64,000 bases of DNA from Lacrimispora xylanisolvens (GTDB lineage: Bacteria; Bacillota; Clostridia; Lachnospirales; Lachnospiraceae), in NCBI GenBank assembly GCA_017084465.1, contig CP070896.1, positions 682,001-746,000 of the forward strand, given 5' to 3'. The position numbers and the translations under genes are program-made. Position 1 is the stretch's first letter. Each line of letters opens with the position of its first letter. The notes beneath the pieces are model-generated. The model did not search any database and was not told the DNA's origin. It was given only the letters and a program-made list of their open reading frames with translations. Shown piece by piece: positions 1-8,839 of the stretch.

Positions 1-29
1 TTTTTCACTACTGGCCTTTTTTCCGCCAT
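1..29 (-). CDS. Start of the next dcw gene, probably ftsW (partial)
   Basis: Only the first nine codons are in the window (M-A-E-K-R-P-V-V-K), reading leftward off the edge. The ATG at 27-29 is preceded on the minus strand by a strong AGGAGG site about 6 bases away, so the start is credible. It lies 41 bases after murD, the place where clostridial dcw clusters usually carry the FtsW/SpoVE lipid II polymerase. The identity rests on position only; nine residues cannot confirm it. Confidence 0.5.
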
Positions 30-70
30 ACCATTCCTCCTCGCCATTCAAATTCCAATGCCCGTAAAAC

Positions 71-1418
71 TTAAAGACTGCGGACACATTCTTTAAAAAT
101 CTCTCCCCGCTCTTCGTAACAACGAAACATTCCCCAGCTTGCGCATGCAGGTGAGAGCAGTACGTAATCTCCTTTGTTTGCATAGGAGGCACAGACTTTT
201 ACTGCTTCCTGCATATCCTCCGCATACATCACATTGGTAAAGCCATGTTTTGCCGCGCATTCCGCGATTTTCTCCCTGGTCTGGCCAAGAAGCACCATAT
301 GTTTCACTTTTCCGTTAAAGGATTCAATCCACTCATCGTATTCGGAATTTTTTGTCATATCCGCCTGCGATTAATATAGTTGGTCCTGGCATGGCTTTCA
401 CTGCCTGGATTGCCGCATCAGGATTGGTCCCCTTGGAATCATTGTAATACTTTACTCCTGCTTTCTCAGCGACAAACTCAATTCTGTGTTCCACTGCCTG
501 AAACTCACAGACAGCCTTTTTAATTACTTCCATTGGAACATTCAGTTCGGAAGCTATGGCAATGGCAGCCATCACATTCTCATGGTTATGGCGCCCCAGA
601 AGATTTAATTCGTTAATGTTTACAATTTCTTCCCGATTTCCCCTGTGATTGCGTATAATAACATCTCCATCTATACAATAGCCCTCATCTAGAGAATTCC
701 TGCTGCTGAAATAGATTGGGCGGGGTTTCATCGACTCACCGAACTCCCGTAACACAAGATCATCATAGTTTAAAACACAGCAATCCTTCTCTGTCTGGTT
801 TACGGTGATGCTTTCTTTCACTTTTATGTAGCATTCCATGGTTTTATGACGGTTTAAATGATCCGGCGTTATGTTTAAAATCGCGCTGACATCCGGGTGG
901 AAATCAGTGATGGTTTCCAACTGAAAGCTGCTGACCTCCGCTACTGTCACGGAATCTTCCGTGGTTTTCAGCGCCTCCTGGGTGTAAGGAATTCCAATAT
1001 TTCCCACCACATAGACATGCTCATAATATGCTTTCATGATCTCGCCTGTCAGTGCCGTGGTAGTGGTCTTTCCATTGGTTCCCGTTATAGCAGCCAGCTT
1101 CCCTTTTGCATGATGATATGCCAGCTGAATCTCACTCCAGACAGGAATATTCTCTTCCTTTAAAACTGATACAAACGGTGCATCAAGTCCGATGCCCGGA
1201 CTGATCACGCAAATTGAAATATCTTTTAAATCTTCTTTTTTCAGCTCTCCAAGAATTACGGAGATTTTATCTGTTTCACCAAACTGACTTAACAGCTCAT
1301 CCTTTTTTAAAGCATCATTGCTGTCATATAAAACAGCTTCATCGCCGGTTTTTAAAATCATCCTGGAGGCGGCGATCCCACTTTTTCCACTTCCTGCAAC
1401 TAAAATTTTCTGACTCAT
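71..1418 (-). CDS. murD: UDP-N-acetylmuramoylalanine--D-glutamate ligase (MurD), one frameshift
   Basis: MurD adds D-glutamate to UDP-MurNAc-L-Ala in the cytoplasm, an essential ATP-dependent step of peptidoglycan precursor synthesis. The N-terminal part (about 361 residues) carries a Rossmann-like start (VAGSGKSGIAA) and the ATP loop GTNGKTTTT; the last 90 residues lie in another frame. The break is at about 352-357: six A residues on the coding strand where five would read G-G-Y-D-K-N-S-E-Y-D straight through. Joined, the protein is about 449 residues, the normal MurD length. The start ATG at 1418 has AGGAGAG upstream. mraY ends 12 bases before it, so they are cotranscribed. The break is most likely a base-calling error because the gene is essential. 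Confidence 0.95.
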
Positions 1419-1430
1419 ATGGTTTCTCTC

Positions 1431-2399
1431 CTATAATCCAAGATATGCCAGCAGGCAAAGAACTGCCGTAATTATGGCAAATACAGCAACCACCCTTGTT
1501 TCAGACCATCCGCAAAGCTCGAAGTGATGGTGGATGGGAGCCATTTTGAAAAATCGTTTCCCGCCTGTTCTTTTAAAGTATGTCACCTGAATAATGACCG
1601 ATAATACCTCAAGCAGATAGATAAATCCGATGATAGCGATAAAAATCGGCATCTGCATCATAAAAGCGCTGGAGGCCACAAAACCTCCCAACCCCAGCGA
1701 ACCAGTATCCCCCATAAATACCCGGGCAGGGTAAACATTAAAAAGGAGAAATCCTAAAAGGCTTCCCACTACCGCACCGGTAATGGGACTGATTCCTGTT
1801 CTTTCCCCTATTGCTACTACTGTTAAAAATGTTGCCACCAGTATGGTCACACTGGTACACAAACCGTCAAGACCATCTGTAAAATTAACACCATTGTCTG
1901 TTCCAATTACAATGAAAAAGACTGCCGGTACAAATAAGATACCAAAATTTAAAAAGATTCCGTTCTTAAATCCGCCTGTAAAAGGAACCAGCATCTCAGT
2001 TCCCACATCTTTGGAATGAAGCAGATAGAAAGCAAAAATTCCTGTAATAAGAAGCTGACCTGCCATCTTCTGTGCAGGGGTTAATCCTTCTGATCGTTTC
2101 ATTACGATTTTAATGTAATCATCAAGAAAGCCTACGATACCAAATCCCACAGTCACAAACAGCACCGGGATAATCTTCGGATAATCTTTTACGTAAAACA
2201 GGGACGTAATGATAATACTGGTTAGAATAATCAGTCCGCCCATGGTGGGAGTTCCCTGTTTTTTCAAATGGCTTTCCGGCCCTTCCTTACGGACCTCCTG
2301 ACCAAATTTTAATTTGTGCAGAAACGGAATTACTATGGGACACAGCATTGCGCTGATGGCGAAAGCTATGATGATTGCCAAAATCGTTTCGTTAATCAT
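1431..2399 (-). CDS. mraY: Phospho-N-acetylmuramoyl-pentapeptide-transferase
   Basis: MraY transfers phospho-MurNAc-pentapeptide to undecaprenyl phosphate, making lipid I in the membrane. The 322-residue protein is a polytopic membrane protein of normal family length. Visible family motifs are the early D-D-Y-I-K segment, the catalytic-region NFTDGLDGLCTS and the histidine cluster APIHHHFE near the C terminus. I place the start at ATG 2397-2399, which has a GAGGTG site five bases upstream; the in-frame TTG at 2409-2411 lacks a ribosome-binding site. It sits between spoVD-like and murD in the dcw operon. No murE or murF is present here, so those steps must be encoded elsewhere. Confidence 0.96.
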   Translation of the reverse strand: MINETILAIIIAFAISAMLCPIVIPFLHKLKFGQEVRKEGPESHLKKQGTPTMGGLIILTSIIITSLFYVKDYPKIIPVLFVTVGFGIVGFLDDYIKIVMKRSEGLTPAQKMAGQLLITGIFAFYLLHSKDVGTEMLVPFTGGFKNGIFLNFGILFVPAVFFIVIGTDNGVNFTDGLDGLCTSVTILVATFLTVVAIGERTGISPITGAVVGSLLGFLLFNVYPARVFMGDTGSLGLGGFVASSAFMMQMPIFIAIIGFIYLLEVLSVIIQVTYFKRTGGKRFFKMAPIHHHFELCGWSETRVVAVFAIITAVLCLLAYLGL

Positions 2400-2473
2400 G
2401 TCACACCTCAATCATTTATGTATTTGTATATCAAAAGTACACAGTTAGTAGTATACGTCTTTTGCCCGAATAA

Positions 2474-4231
2474 TCAACCACTGATTCGAAACGTAGAAAC
2501 AGTTTTTTCCTCTTCTGGCTCTATTCCCAGATAAGGAAAAATGTTCTTAAAAATATCAGCAATCACTGGTGCGGCAATGGTTCCGCCATAGTAAATGCCC
2601 TGTGGTTCATCAATGGTGATAAGGGCAATTACTTTAGGATTATCCGCGGGAGCGAATCCGATAAAGGATGAAATATACTTCTTTAAACTTCTTGGAAGTT
2701 TTTCAGAGGTCGCAGTTTTTCCTCCGATCCGGTATCCTTCTATCTTTGCTTTTTTCCCGCTTCCCTCGGAAACAACCTGCTCTAAAATATAACGCATGGT
2801 TTCACTGGTTTCTTTTGATACAATCCCCTCCTTAACCGGGTAGGTAAACGTATGCACGGATTTTCCGTCCGAGCTTACTGTATTCACGCCAAAATGAGGA
2901 GTAATGCGGTTTCCTCCATTTACAAGAGAGGAAGCCGTTGTAATTAACTGCATGGGGGTGATCTGAAATGACTGTCCAAAGGATACGGTTGCCAGCTCTA
3001 CCAGTCCCATATCTTCTTTTTTATGCATGATGGTGGAGGCCTCGCCAGGCAGATCAATTCCGGTTTTTCCTTTCAGGCCAAACTGTTCAAAATACTTATA
3101 GTAATTATCCACTCCAAGCCTCTGACCTACATCAATGAGTACAGGGTTGCAGGAATTCATCATGCCCTGAAGGAAGGTTTCTGATCCATGACCGCCCACT
3201 TTATGGCATCTGATTTTTCTGTCCTCAACTACCCGGAATCCAGGACAGGAAAACTGATCCGTAAGCTTTACAACTCCAGCCTCCAGACCGGCTGCAGCTG
3301 TTACAATCTTAAAAGTAGATCCTGGCTCGTAAGTGTCGTTTATACAGGGATTTCTCCACATCTTATTTAACAGATCCTGCTTTTCCTTCTCATTTGTGGG
3401 AACTTCTGTTGTGGTATTTAGTGTAAACGGATCATTTAAATTAAATTCAGGTGCATTAACCATTGCCATAATTTCCCCGTTTTGAGGATTCATTATAATG
3501 ATGGATACTCGCTTTGCACCTTTTTTCTCCATTACCTGATAGGCAGCCTGCTCACAGTAGCGCTGAATATTTACATCCAGACTGATATGCAGATCCTGTC
3601 CTGCAATTGGTTCTATCCGGTCTTCTGCCTCATTTTCAATTTCAATTCCTGCTGCGTCTGACATGGTTAAAATCTTACCGTTCAGTCCTTTTAAGTACTG
3701 CTCGTATTTTACCTCCAGGCCAATGATTCCCTGGTTGTCTCCTCCTGTAAATCCAAGTACGGTGGATGCAAGGGTATCGTAAGGGTAATACCGTTTGTAA
3801 TCTTCATCTACCTTGACTCCTGCCAGATGATAGGACCGGATCTGGTCTCCCATAGCCTTGTCTACATTTGTTTTAATAATTTCCCTGGAACTGTACTTTT
3901 CCACTTTCTTGCGGATCTCTGCTTCATTCAGCCCTAACTCCTTAGACAGAACCGCAACCACCTCATCCGGTTTTACCTGATTGTGGATGACCGATATGGT
4001 GCAGACGGTGCGGTTTGTAGCAATGACAGTCCCACTTGCGTCAATAATATTACCTCTCGCAGCTTTAATGGTCCTCTCTCTCTCATGAAGATCGGAGGCC
4101 ATGGCGCTGTAGTGCTCAGAGCGAAAGATCATTAGAAAAATAAGCCGTCCCATTAATCCTGTCATGGCAAGAAACAACAGGAAAAACAGGAGGGCTATTT
4201 TCTCTCTGTGATGTGTTTTATTGGAATTCAT
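2474..4231 (-). CDS. Class B penicillin-binding protein, SpoVD/FtsI-like
   Basis: A class B transpeptidase that cross-links peptidoglycan outside the membrane. It has a short cytoplasmic N terminus, one membrane segment (about residues 12-37), a dimerisation/pedestal region and a C-terminal transpeptidase domain. Active-site motifs, numbered from the chosen start, are STFK at about 305-308 (nucleophile Ser305), SCN at 360-362 and K-T-A at 505-507. The third motif is usually KTG; alanine there (GGKTATSEK) also occurs, as I recall, in SpoVD-like clostridial proteins and should not mean loss of activity. There is no PASTA domain. I chose ATG 4229-4231 because GGAG precedes it; upstream in-frame ATGs lack such a site. 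As one of two tandem class B PBPs in the cluster it may act in sporulation septum or cortex synthesis, by analogy with SpoVD. Confidence 0.85.
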   Translation of the reverse strand: MNSNKTHHREKIALLFFLLFLAMTGLMGRLIFLMIFRSEHYSAMASDLHERERTIKAARGNIIDASGTVIATNRTVCTISVIHNQVKPDEVVAVLSKELGLNEAEIRKKVEKYSSREIIKTNVDKAMGDQIRSYHLAGVKVDEDYKRYYPYDTLASTVLGFTGGDNQGIIGLEVKYEQYLKGLNGKILTMSDAAGIEIENEAEDRIEPIAGQDLHISLDVNIQRYCEQAAYQVMEKKGAKRVSIIIMNPQNGEIMAMVNAPEFNLNDPFTLNTTTEVPTNEKEKQDLLNKMWRNPCINDTYEPGSTFKIVTAAAGLEAGVVKLTDQFSCPGFRVVEDRKIRCHKVGGHGSETFLQGMMNSCNPVLIDVGQRLGVDNYYKYFEQFGLKGKTGIDLPGEASTIMHKKEDMGLVELATVSFGQSFQITPMQLITTASSLVNGGNRITPHFGVNTVSSDGKSVHTFTYPVKEGIVSKETSETMRYILEQVVSEGSGKKAKIEGYRIGGKTATSEKLPRSLKKYISSFIGFAPADNPKVIALITIDEPQGIYYGGTIAAPVIADIFKNIFPYLGIEPEEEKTVSTFRISG

Positions 4232-4304
4232 AAGCTGCTCCATCGTCATCATTGTTACAGTATATGAAATTCGGCTTTTTTTATGAGTCAGTTTGCCTTA
4301 AAGT

Positions 4305-6560
4305 TTATTCTGAAGCCTGGGTTTCGTCCCCTTGTGTTGTATCCTGAGAGTCTCCACCGGTATCTCCCGGAAGGGCTGCTGGTAAATCTGCGCCCTCACC
4401 TTCCTGCCGGTTTACGTATTCTTCAGTGGGATTCAGTAATTCTTCCGGAACCTTCTCTCCATTTTCCATGGTTGGTGTTTCTTTGGAAGGCTCTTGTTCC
4501 GTTGTCTCTGCTCCAGTCTCTCCACTTTCAGAAGACGGCTGTGTCTCAGTGGTAATGCCTTCCTGCTGAGGAAGAGTAGCTGCATCTTCGGAAGAAAGTG
4601 ACCCTTGTGTATCTGTATCTGGGAATACATTTAAATAAGGAAGAATCTCCGCCATGATTTTTTCAAAAATCTGGCTGGCGTATGTACTGTGAGGCTGATC
4701 CTCAACATGAGGTTCATCAACAACCACATAAACCAGTACCTGTGGATTATCAGATGGAGCATATCCGCAGAAGGATACTACATAGTTTGTTTTATCTCTT
4801 GGAATCTTCTCTGCTGTACCAGTTTTTCCGGCAACCTTATATCCGGCAATTCTGGCAGCGCCGCCTGTTCCGCCCTCAGCATTTACAGTCTTAAATAATG
4901 ATTCATTAATATACTTGGTGGTAGACTCAGAAACAGTCTCACGCACCAGTACCGGGTCGACTTTTTTCACAACAGATCCCTGTTCATTCAAGATCTGTTT
5001 TACCACATGGGGTTCGTAATAGGATCCCCCGTTTATAACGGAACAATAAGCTGCTGCCATCTGAATCATGGTACAGTTAAAGTTCTGTCCGAAGGAGTTA
5101 GTCGCAAGATCCGTAGGACCTGCGGTATCTGCCGTATACATAACGGTTTTATTATCCGCTTCTCCTGGCAGATCGATACCGGTCTTTGAACCGAATCCAA
5201 AGATCTGCTGGTATTTATAGAATTTCTCTTTTCCCATCTGCTGGGCAATCCGCATCATAACTACGTTGCAGGACTTCATAAGACCTTCTTGTACAGTAAT
5301 GAGTCCGTGTCCGTATCTGCTGACACAGTTGATCTTATGTCCGCCTACTTCCAGAAACTTATTGCATTCATAGGTTTCATTTCCTGTAATGGCGCCTTCC
5401 TCTAATGCTGCAGAGACCGTAAATATTTTTTCTGTAGATCCTGGCTCGTAGCCGTCACTGATGCAGAAATTACGCCAGGTCTGATTCCACGCTACCTGAG
5501 TGCCAAGAGATATGATCTGTTCATCGGAATAGTGCTGGGATACTGTCTCCGGTGTAAGAGGCTGGGCATCCTTATTCTTCCTTTTATAATCATCCATGGC
5601 TTCTTTTATCCCCAGCTGTCTGAGTACATCTGCCGTAAACTCAGGGCGCAGATCACGGGGGTTATTTAAATCAAAGGTCTTGTCATCTGCCATGGCAAGA
5701 ACTTCCCCGTTATTGGGATCCATTACAACCACACCTACCCGCTTGCTTCCGGTCTGTGCTTCCCACTCAGCTATGTATTTTTCCACTATCTTTTGTACAT
5801 TGACATCTACTGTAGATACAACTGTATTACCGTTTGAAGCCGGTTTTATTACCCTCTCTAAATTGGAATCATCATTTAAATAGCCGTATTCTCTTCCGTT
5901 GACCCCCATGAGAGTGGTATTGTAAAACTGTTCAATGCCTCCGGTTCCATCCATACCGTCTCCGTTGGCGAAACCGACCAGCTTGCTTGCTAGGGAATTA
6001 TAAGGGTATACACGCTTATACTCATCTTCAAACCAGATTCCCTTTATGGCTTTTCTGGTTTTTTTCAATTCCTCTGCTTTTTCCGTCTTGTACTTCTCAT
6101 ATTTATCCTTGTCATCATAAGTCAGCTGCTTCGCATACCGGATATACTGCTTGTCCTTTTTCTCCTGAATGAGATTGGTGATTTCAGTCTTGTCATAACC
6201 AAAGCATTCGGTCAATGCATTGATGGTTGGTTCCAGATAGGCCTCCGGGTCACTCATGATCTGCTTTGGGTCAAGGATTAAATTATATACTTTCTCACTG
6301 GTTGCCAGATAGGTACCGTTACGGTCCATTACGTCCCCCCTCTTAAAAGGAATGACTCTGCTGTCATATTCCTGCTGGGACAGTACAATCTGGTTATAAT
6401 CTTCTTTTTTCTTCGTCATCATATTATAAAGAATCATGACCAATGCAAACAAAGCCAGCGTTATCACCAATACCGTAATCGCCAGCTTTTCCTGCATATA
6501 ACGAGGAAATACTTTATTTCTTTTGCTCCTGTTTTTATTATTGTTTCGGAATGTCCTCAT
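4305..6560 (-). CDS. ftsI: Division class B penicillin-binding protein (FtsI/PBP2B-like) with long acidic tail
   Basis: Septal peptidoglycan transpeptidase. The 751-residue protein has one transmembrane segment (about 26-47), a pedestal region and a transpeptidase domain with STEK at 375-378 (nucleophile Ser375), SCN at 430-432 and KTG at 579-581. After about residue 650 there is a 100-residue tail rich in Glu, Thr, Ser, Gly and Pro with no recognisable domain, which makes the protein longer than typical FtsI. The gene overlaps the ftsL-like stop by 23 bases, so translation is probably coupled, and this favours the divisome role over a sporulation role. The reading frame is intact. Confidence 0.88.
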   Translation of the reverse strand: MRTFRNNNKNRSKRNKVFPRYMQEKLAITVLVITLALFALVMILYNMMTKKKEDYNQIVLSQQEYDSRVIPFKRGDVMDRNGTYLATSEKVYNLILDPKQIMSDPEAYLEPTINALTECFGYDKTEITNLIQEKKDKQYIRYAKQLTYDDKDKYEKYKTEKAEELKKTRKAIKGIWFEDEYKRVYPYNSLASKLVGFANGDGMDGTGGIEQFYNTTLMGVNGREYGYLNDDSNLERVIKPASNGNTVVSTVDVNVQKIVEKYIAEWEAQTGSKRVGVVVMDPNNGEVLAMADDKTFDLNNPRDLRPEFTADVLRQLGIKEAMDDYKRKNKDAQPLTPETVSQHYSDEQIISLGTQVAWNQTWRNFCISDGYEPGSTEKIFTVSAALEEGAITGNETYECNKFLEVGGHKINCVSRYGHGLITVQEGLMKSCNVVMMRIAQQMGKEKFYKYQQIFGFGSKTGIDLPGEADNKTVMYTADTAGPTDLATNSFGQNFNCTMIQMAAAYCSVINGGSYYEPHVVKQILNEQGSVVKKVDPVLVRETVSESTTKYINESLFKTVNAEGGTGGAARIAGYKVAGKTGTAEKIPRDKTNYVVSFCGYAPSDNPQVLVYVVVDEPHVEDQPHSTYASQIFEKIMAEILPYLNVFPDTDTQGSLSSEDAATLPQQEGITTETQPSSESGETGAETTEQEPSKETPTMENGEKVPEELLNPTEEYVNRQEGEGADLPAALPGDTGGDSQDTTQGDETQASE

Positions 6561-7017
6561 TCTGCCTTACATACTCACTTTCCGTTTTATCATAGTGAAG
6601 GATCTGATCTTTGTTCGCATAGACCATACCCAGTTCCTCAGTGGCAACTTTATACACATGATCAAGATCAACGGAAGTGTTAATGCTCATTTCCAATGCA
6701 TCGTTTTCGGTTTTCAGTTTCTCCAGCTGTACTTCCCTGGTTTCAATTTCATGAATGCTGGTTGTAATCGAGGACTGTAAATGCAAATAATTCACACACA
6801 AACAAAGGGTAATGACTGCAGCAATCGTCAGCATAATTACATAAGGTAAATCCATCTGTAATGCTTTCTCGCGGTTCCGTCTTACATGATGGGGCACGGG
6901 ACGGCGAATTTCATCCGGTGTAGAAACCGGTCTGCTGACCGGCATGGTTTTACGAACCGTATTCCCCTGCACATAGGCAGAGTTCCGATAGGAATGCACA
7001 TTTCTTCTTGCAGCCAC
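6538..7017 (-). CDS. FtsL/DivIC-like septum formation protein
   Basis: A 159-residue bitopic membrane protein with a basic cytoplasmic N terminus (about 55 residues), one transmembrane segment (about 58-78, VIMLTIAAVITLCLCV) and an extracytoplasmic coiled-coil-like region rich in Glu and Leu. FtsL-type proteins scaffold the divisome and connect FtsB/DivIC and FtsQ to FtsI. Sequence conservation in this family is weak, so the assignment relies on topology and on its position between rsmH and ftsI. The start is 18 bases downstream of the rsmH stop, with a GGGAGG-like site. Confidence 0.8.
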   Translation of the reverse strand: MAARRNVHSYRNSAYVQGNTVRKTMPVSRPVSTPDEIRRPVPHHVRRNREKALQMDLPYVIMLTIAAVITLCLCVNYLHLQSSITTSIHEIETREVQLEKLKTENDALEMSINTSVDLDHVYKVATEELGMVYANKDQILHYDKTESEYVRQNEDIPKQ

Positions 7018-7035
7018 TCTTTTTTTCCTCCCTTT

Positions 7036-7974
7036 TTAGATTCGTTCAAACACACGAAGCTTTGAACTCTTTGAGCGTTTGTTTTCTGATAATTCTTCTT
7101 CTGATGGTAAAATGGGCTTTCTTGTGATGACTTTACCCATACTTTTTCTTCCGCATACGCAGACCGGAAAGTTCCTCGGGCAGATACATGGATCTTCATT
7201 ATCCTTGAATCTGGTCTTTACAATTCGGTCTTCCAGTGAGTGGAAGGTAATGATGGAAAGCCTTCCTCCAGGATTTAAAAGCCCGATCATAGTATCAAGA
7301 GAGTTTTTCAACACATCCAGTTCATGATTGAGTTCAATTCTGATTGCCTGAAATGTTCGCTTAGAAGGGTGGCCCCCTACCGCTCTTATCTTTGCAGGAA
7401 TTGCGTTTTTAATGATCTCTGACAATTCTCCCGTAGTTTCAATTGGCTTTACAGCCCTGGCTCTTACAATATGTTTTGCAATATTCTTTGCAAATTTATC
7501 TTCTCCGTAATCCCGTATAATCCGATATAAATCAAATTCGCTGTACTGATTGATAATATCGGCGGCTGTCTGTGGATTTCTCTGATCCATTCTCATATCA
7601 AGAGGAGCATCTTCTTCCCGGTAGGTAAATCCTCTCTCCGGCATGTCCAGCTGATAGGAGGAAACTCCAAGATCCAGATAAATTCCATCCACTTTATCAA
7701 TTCCAAGTTCTGTTAATACCCCATGTATATTTTCGTAATTGCTTCTGACCACGGTTACCTTATCTTTATATTCTTTCAGCCGCTCAGTTGCTGCAGCAAT
7801 AGCATCCGCATCCTGGTCAATTCCGATTAATCTTCCGTGTTCCCCCAGGCGTCTGCATACTTCTAAAGCATGTCCTCCGCCTCCTAAGGTTCCATCAACA
7901 TAAATCCCATCTGGTTTTATATTCAGGCTGTCGATGGTTTCATAAAGCAGCACCGATTTGTGTTCAAACATCAT
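7036..7974 (-). CDS. rsmH: 16S rRNA (cytosine1402-N4)-methyltransferase
   Basis: RsmH (MraW) uses S-adenosylmethionine to methylate N4 of C1402 in the ribosomal decoding centre. The 312-residue protein has the expected SAM-binding motif DGTLGGGGH near the N terminus, the [10 protein letters not shown] segment and ITFHSLEDR near the C terminus, followed by the basic tail typical of the family. Its ATG (7972-7974) overlaps the mraZ TGA stop by four bases, so translation is coupled to mraZ. The frame is intact. Confidence 0.97.
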   Translation of the reverse strand: MMFEHKSVLLYETIDSLNIKPDGIYVDGTLGGGGHALEVCRRLGEHGRLIGIDQDADAIAAATERLKEYKDKVTVVRSNYENIHGVLTELGIDKVDGIYLDLGVSSYQLDMPERGFTYREEDAPLDMRMDQRNPQTAADIINQYSEFDLYRIIRDYGEDKFAKNIAKHIVRARAVKPIETTGELSEIIKNAIPAKIRAVGGHPSKRTFQAIRIELNHELDVLKNSLDTMIGLLNPGGRLSIITFHSLEDRIVKTRFKDNEDPCICPRNFPVCVCGRKSMGKVITRKPILPSEEELSENKRSKSSKLRVFERI

Positions 7975-8392
7975 ATACCTAGTCCTTCCATAGCTTCCGC
8001 GATTTCTTCCATATCATCATAGGTATTGGCTGCCGTCCATGCATCCTTGCTCCAGATCTCAATCCTGCTTCCAACTCCTACTAATACTGCGTCTTTATCG
8101 ATTCCGGCGTGTTCTCTTAATACCGCCGGAAGCAGAATTCTTCCCTGCTTGTCCACTTCACAGGAACTGGCTCCTGCCAGAATCTGGAAAACTTTCTGGC
8201 ATTGGTGTTAGTCAGCGGCAGGCTTTTTAATTTTTCTTCCAGGGCTCTCCACTCATCATTGTCATACACAAATAAACAGCCGTCCAAGCCCTTCGTCACG
8301 ACGAATTCTTCTCCTAGCTGCTCTCTGAATTTGGATGGGACAATAAGACGTCCCTTCGCATCGACCGTATGATTGTATTCACCCATGAACAT
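7971..8392 (-). CDS. mraZ: Transcriptional regulator MraZ, one frameshift
   Basis: MraZ is the first gene of the dcw cluster and represses its own operon through direct-repeat boxes; it has two SpoVT/AbrB-like repeats of the form D-x-K-G-R. The first repeat begins [15 protein letters not shown] and the second contains [10 protein letters not shown]. The frame breaks at about 8187-8192, after K-F-S-R-F, with a net loss of one base (mod 3) relative to the family's R-F-F-L-A-G-A pattern. Joined length is about 140 residues, normal for MraZ. I chose ATG 8390-8392 because AGGTGA lies upstream; the open frame further upstream runs through the operator boxes. The break is probably a sequencing error. 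Confidence 0.93.
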
Positions 8393-8431
8393 ACTAATCA
8401 CCTGCATGTACTGGCAGCATGGGGAAATCAG

Positions 8432-8479
8432 ACCACTTTCCCACCATTTTCTACCACTTCGTACCACTTTCCACCACTT
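8432..8479 (-). promoter_or_regulatory. MraZ operator: five direct repeats
   Basis: Five copies of AA(G/A)TGGT read on the minus strand, starting on the plus strand at 8432, 8443, 8453, 8463 and 8473 (spacing 11, 10, 10, 10 bp). Four are identical and one has A for G. They lie between the predicted promoter and the mraZ start. Known MraZ boxes in Firmicutes and mollicutes are direct repeats of AAAGTGG-type units with about one helical turn of spacing, so this is very likely the autoregulatory site. Confidence 0.88.
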
Positions 8480-8487
8480 GTACTCTA

Positions 8488-8516
8488 ATTCTAGTACATT
8501 TGATTCAAAAACGCAA
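8488..8516 (-). promoter_or_regulatory. Predicted SigA promoter of the dcw cluster
   Basis: On the minus strand, TTGCGT (-35, 8511-8516) and TAGAAT (-10, 8488-8493) are separated by exactly 17 bases. Transcription would begin near 8481, right before the MraZ boxes, so MraZ bound there could block initiation or escape. Prediction by eye only. Confidence 0.7.
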
Positions 8517-8599
8517 GGATATTTTAGAATTAATTTCAATTTAATTTGGCTTATTTACTGGGGTTTACGGACATTTTCCATAATATTCCATAAATCGAC

Positions 8600-8658
8600 A
8601 AAAATGGTAATCACACCAGACACTGCAGTTTTGCAGAGTTTGGGTGATTACCATTTTT
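8600..8658. terminator. Long bidirectional hairpin, probable terminator
   Basis: Perfect 15-base arms (AAAAATGGTAATCAC at 8600-8614 and its complement at 8644-8658), with an imperfectly paired interior reaching the small loop near 8630. The A-rich left edge and T-rich right edge suit intrinsic termination in both directions. It lies downstream of the leftward mannoside operon (ending at 8840) and upstream of mraZ, so it would insulate the dcw cluster. The rest of the gap (8517-8599 and 8659-8839) shows no gene I can support. Confidence 0.7.
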
Positions 8659-8839
8659 AATTACAAACTGTTTTTATGCCATTTTTGCTACGTTTTACCG
8701 TAACTTTTTTCACGACTTAAACTGGGTAAACTTAATCCGGATAATAAATAACCATATCAAGCTTACACATTGCCCCTAGCAATGCAATTAGAAGGCTCTT
8801 TATGGGTAACAGACCTGATTGTAAGCTAAATGCTGCTGG

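Noticed and set aside
2474-4231. Inactive PBP because the third motif is KTA, not KTG
   Set aside because: STFK and SCN are intact and, as I recall, KTA occurs in SpoVD-like clostridial proteins, so it is likely active.
8432-8479. Short direct repeats as a CRISPR array
   Set aside because: Units are 10-11 bp with no spacers of CRISPR size; they match MraZ boxes.
8600-8658. Long inverted repeat as a mobile element remnant
   Set aside because: No target-site duplication or transposase remnant and only one copy seen; a bidirectional terminator explains it.
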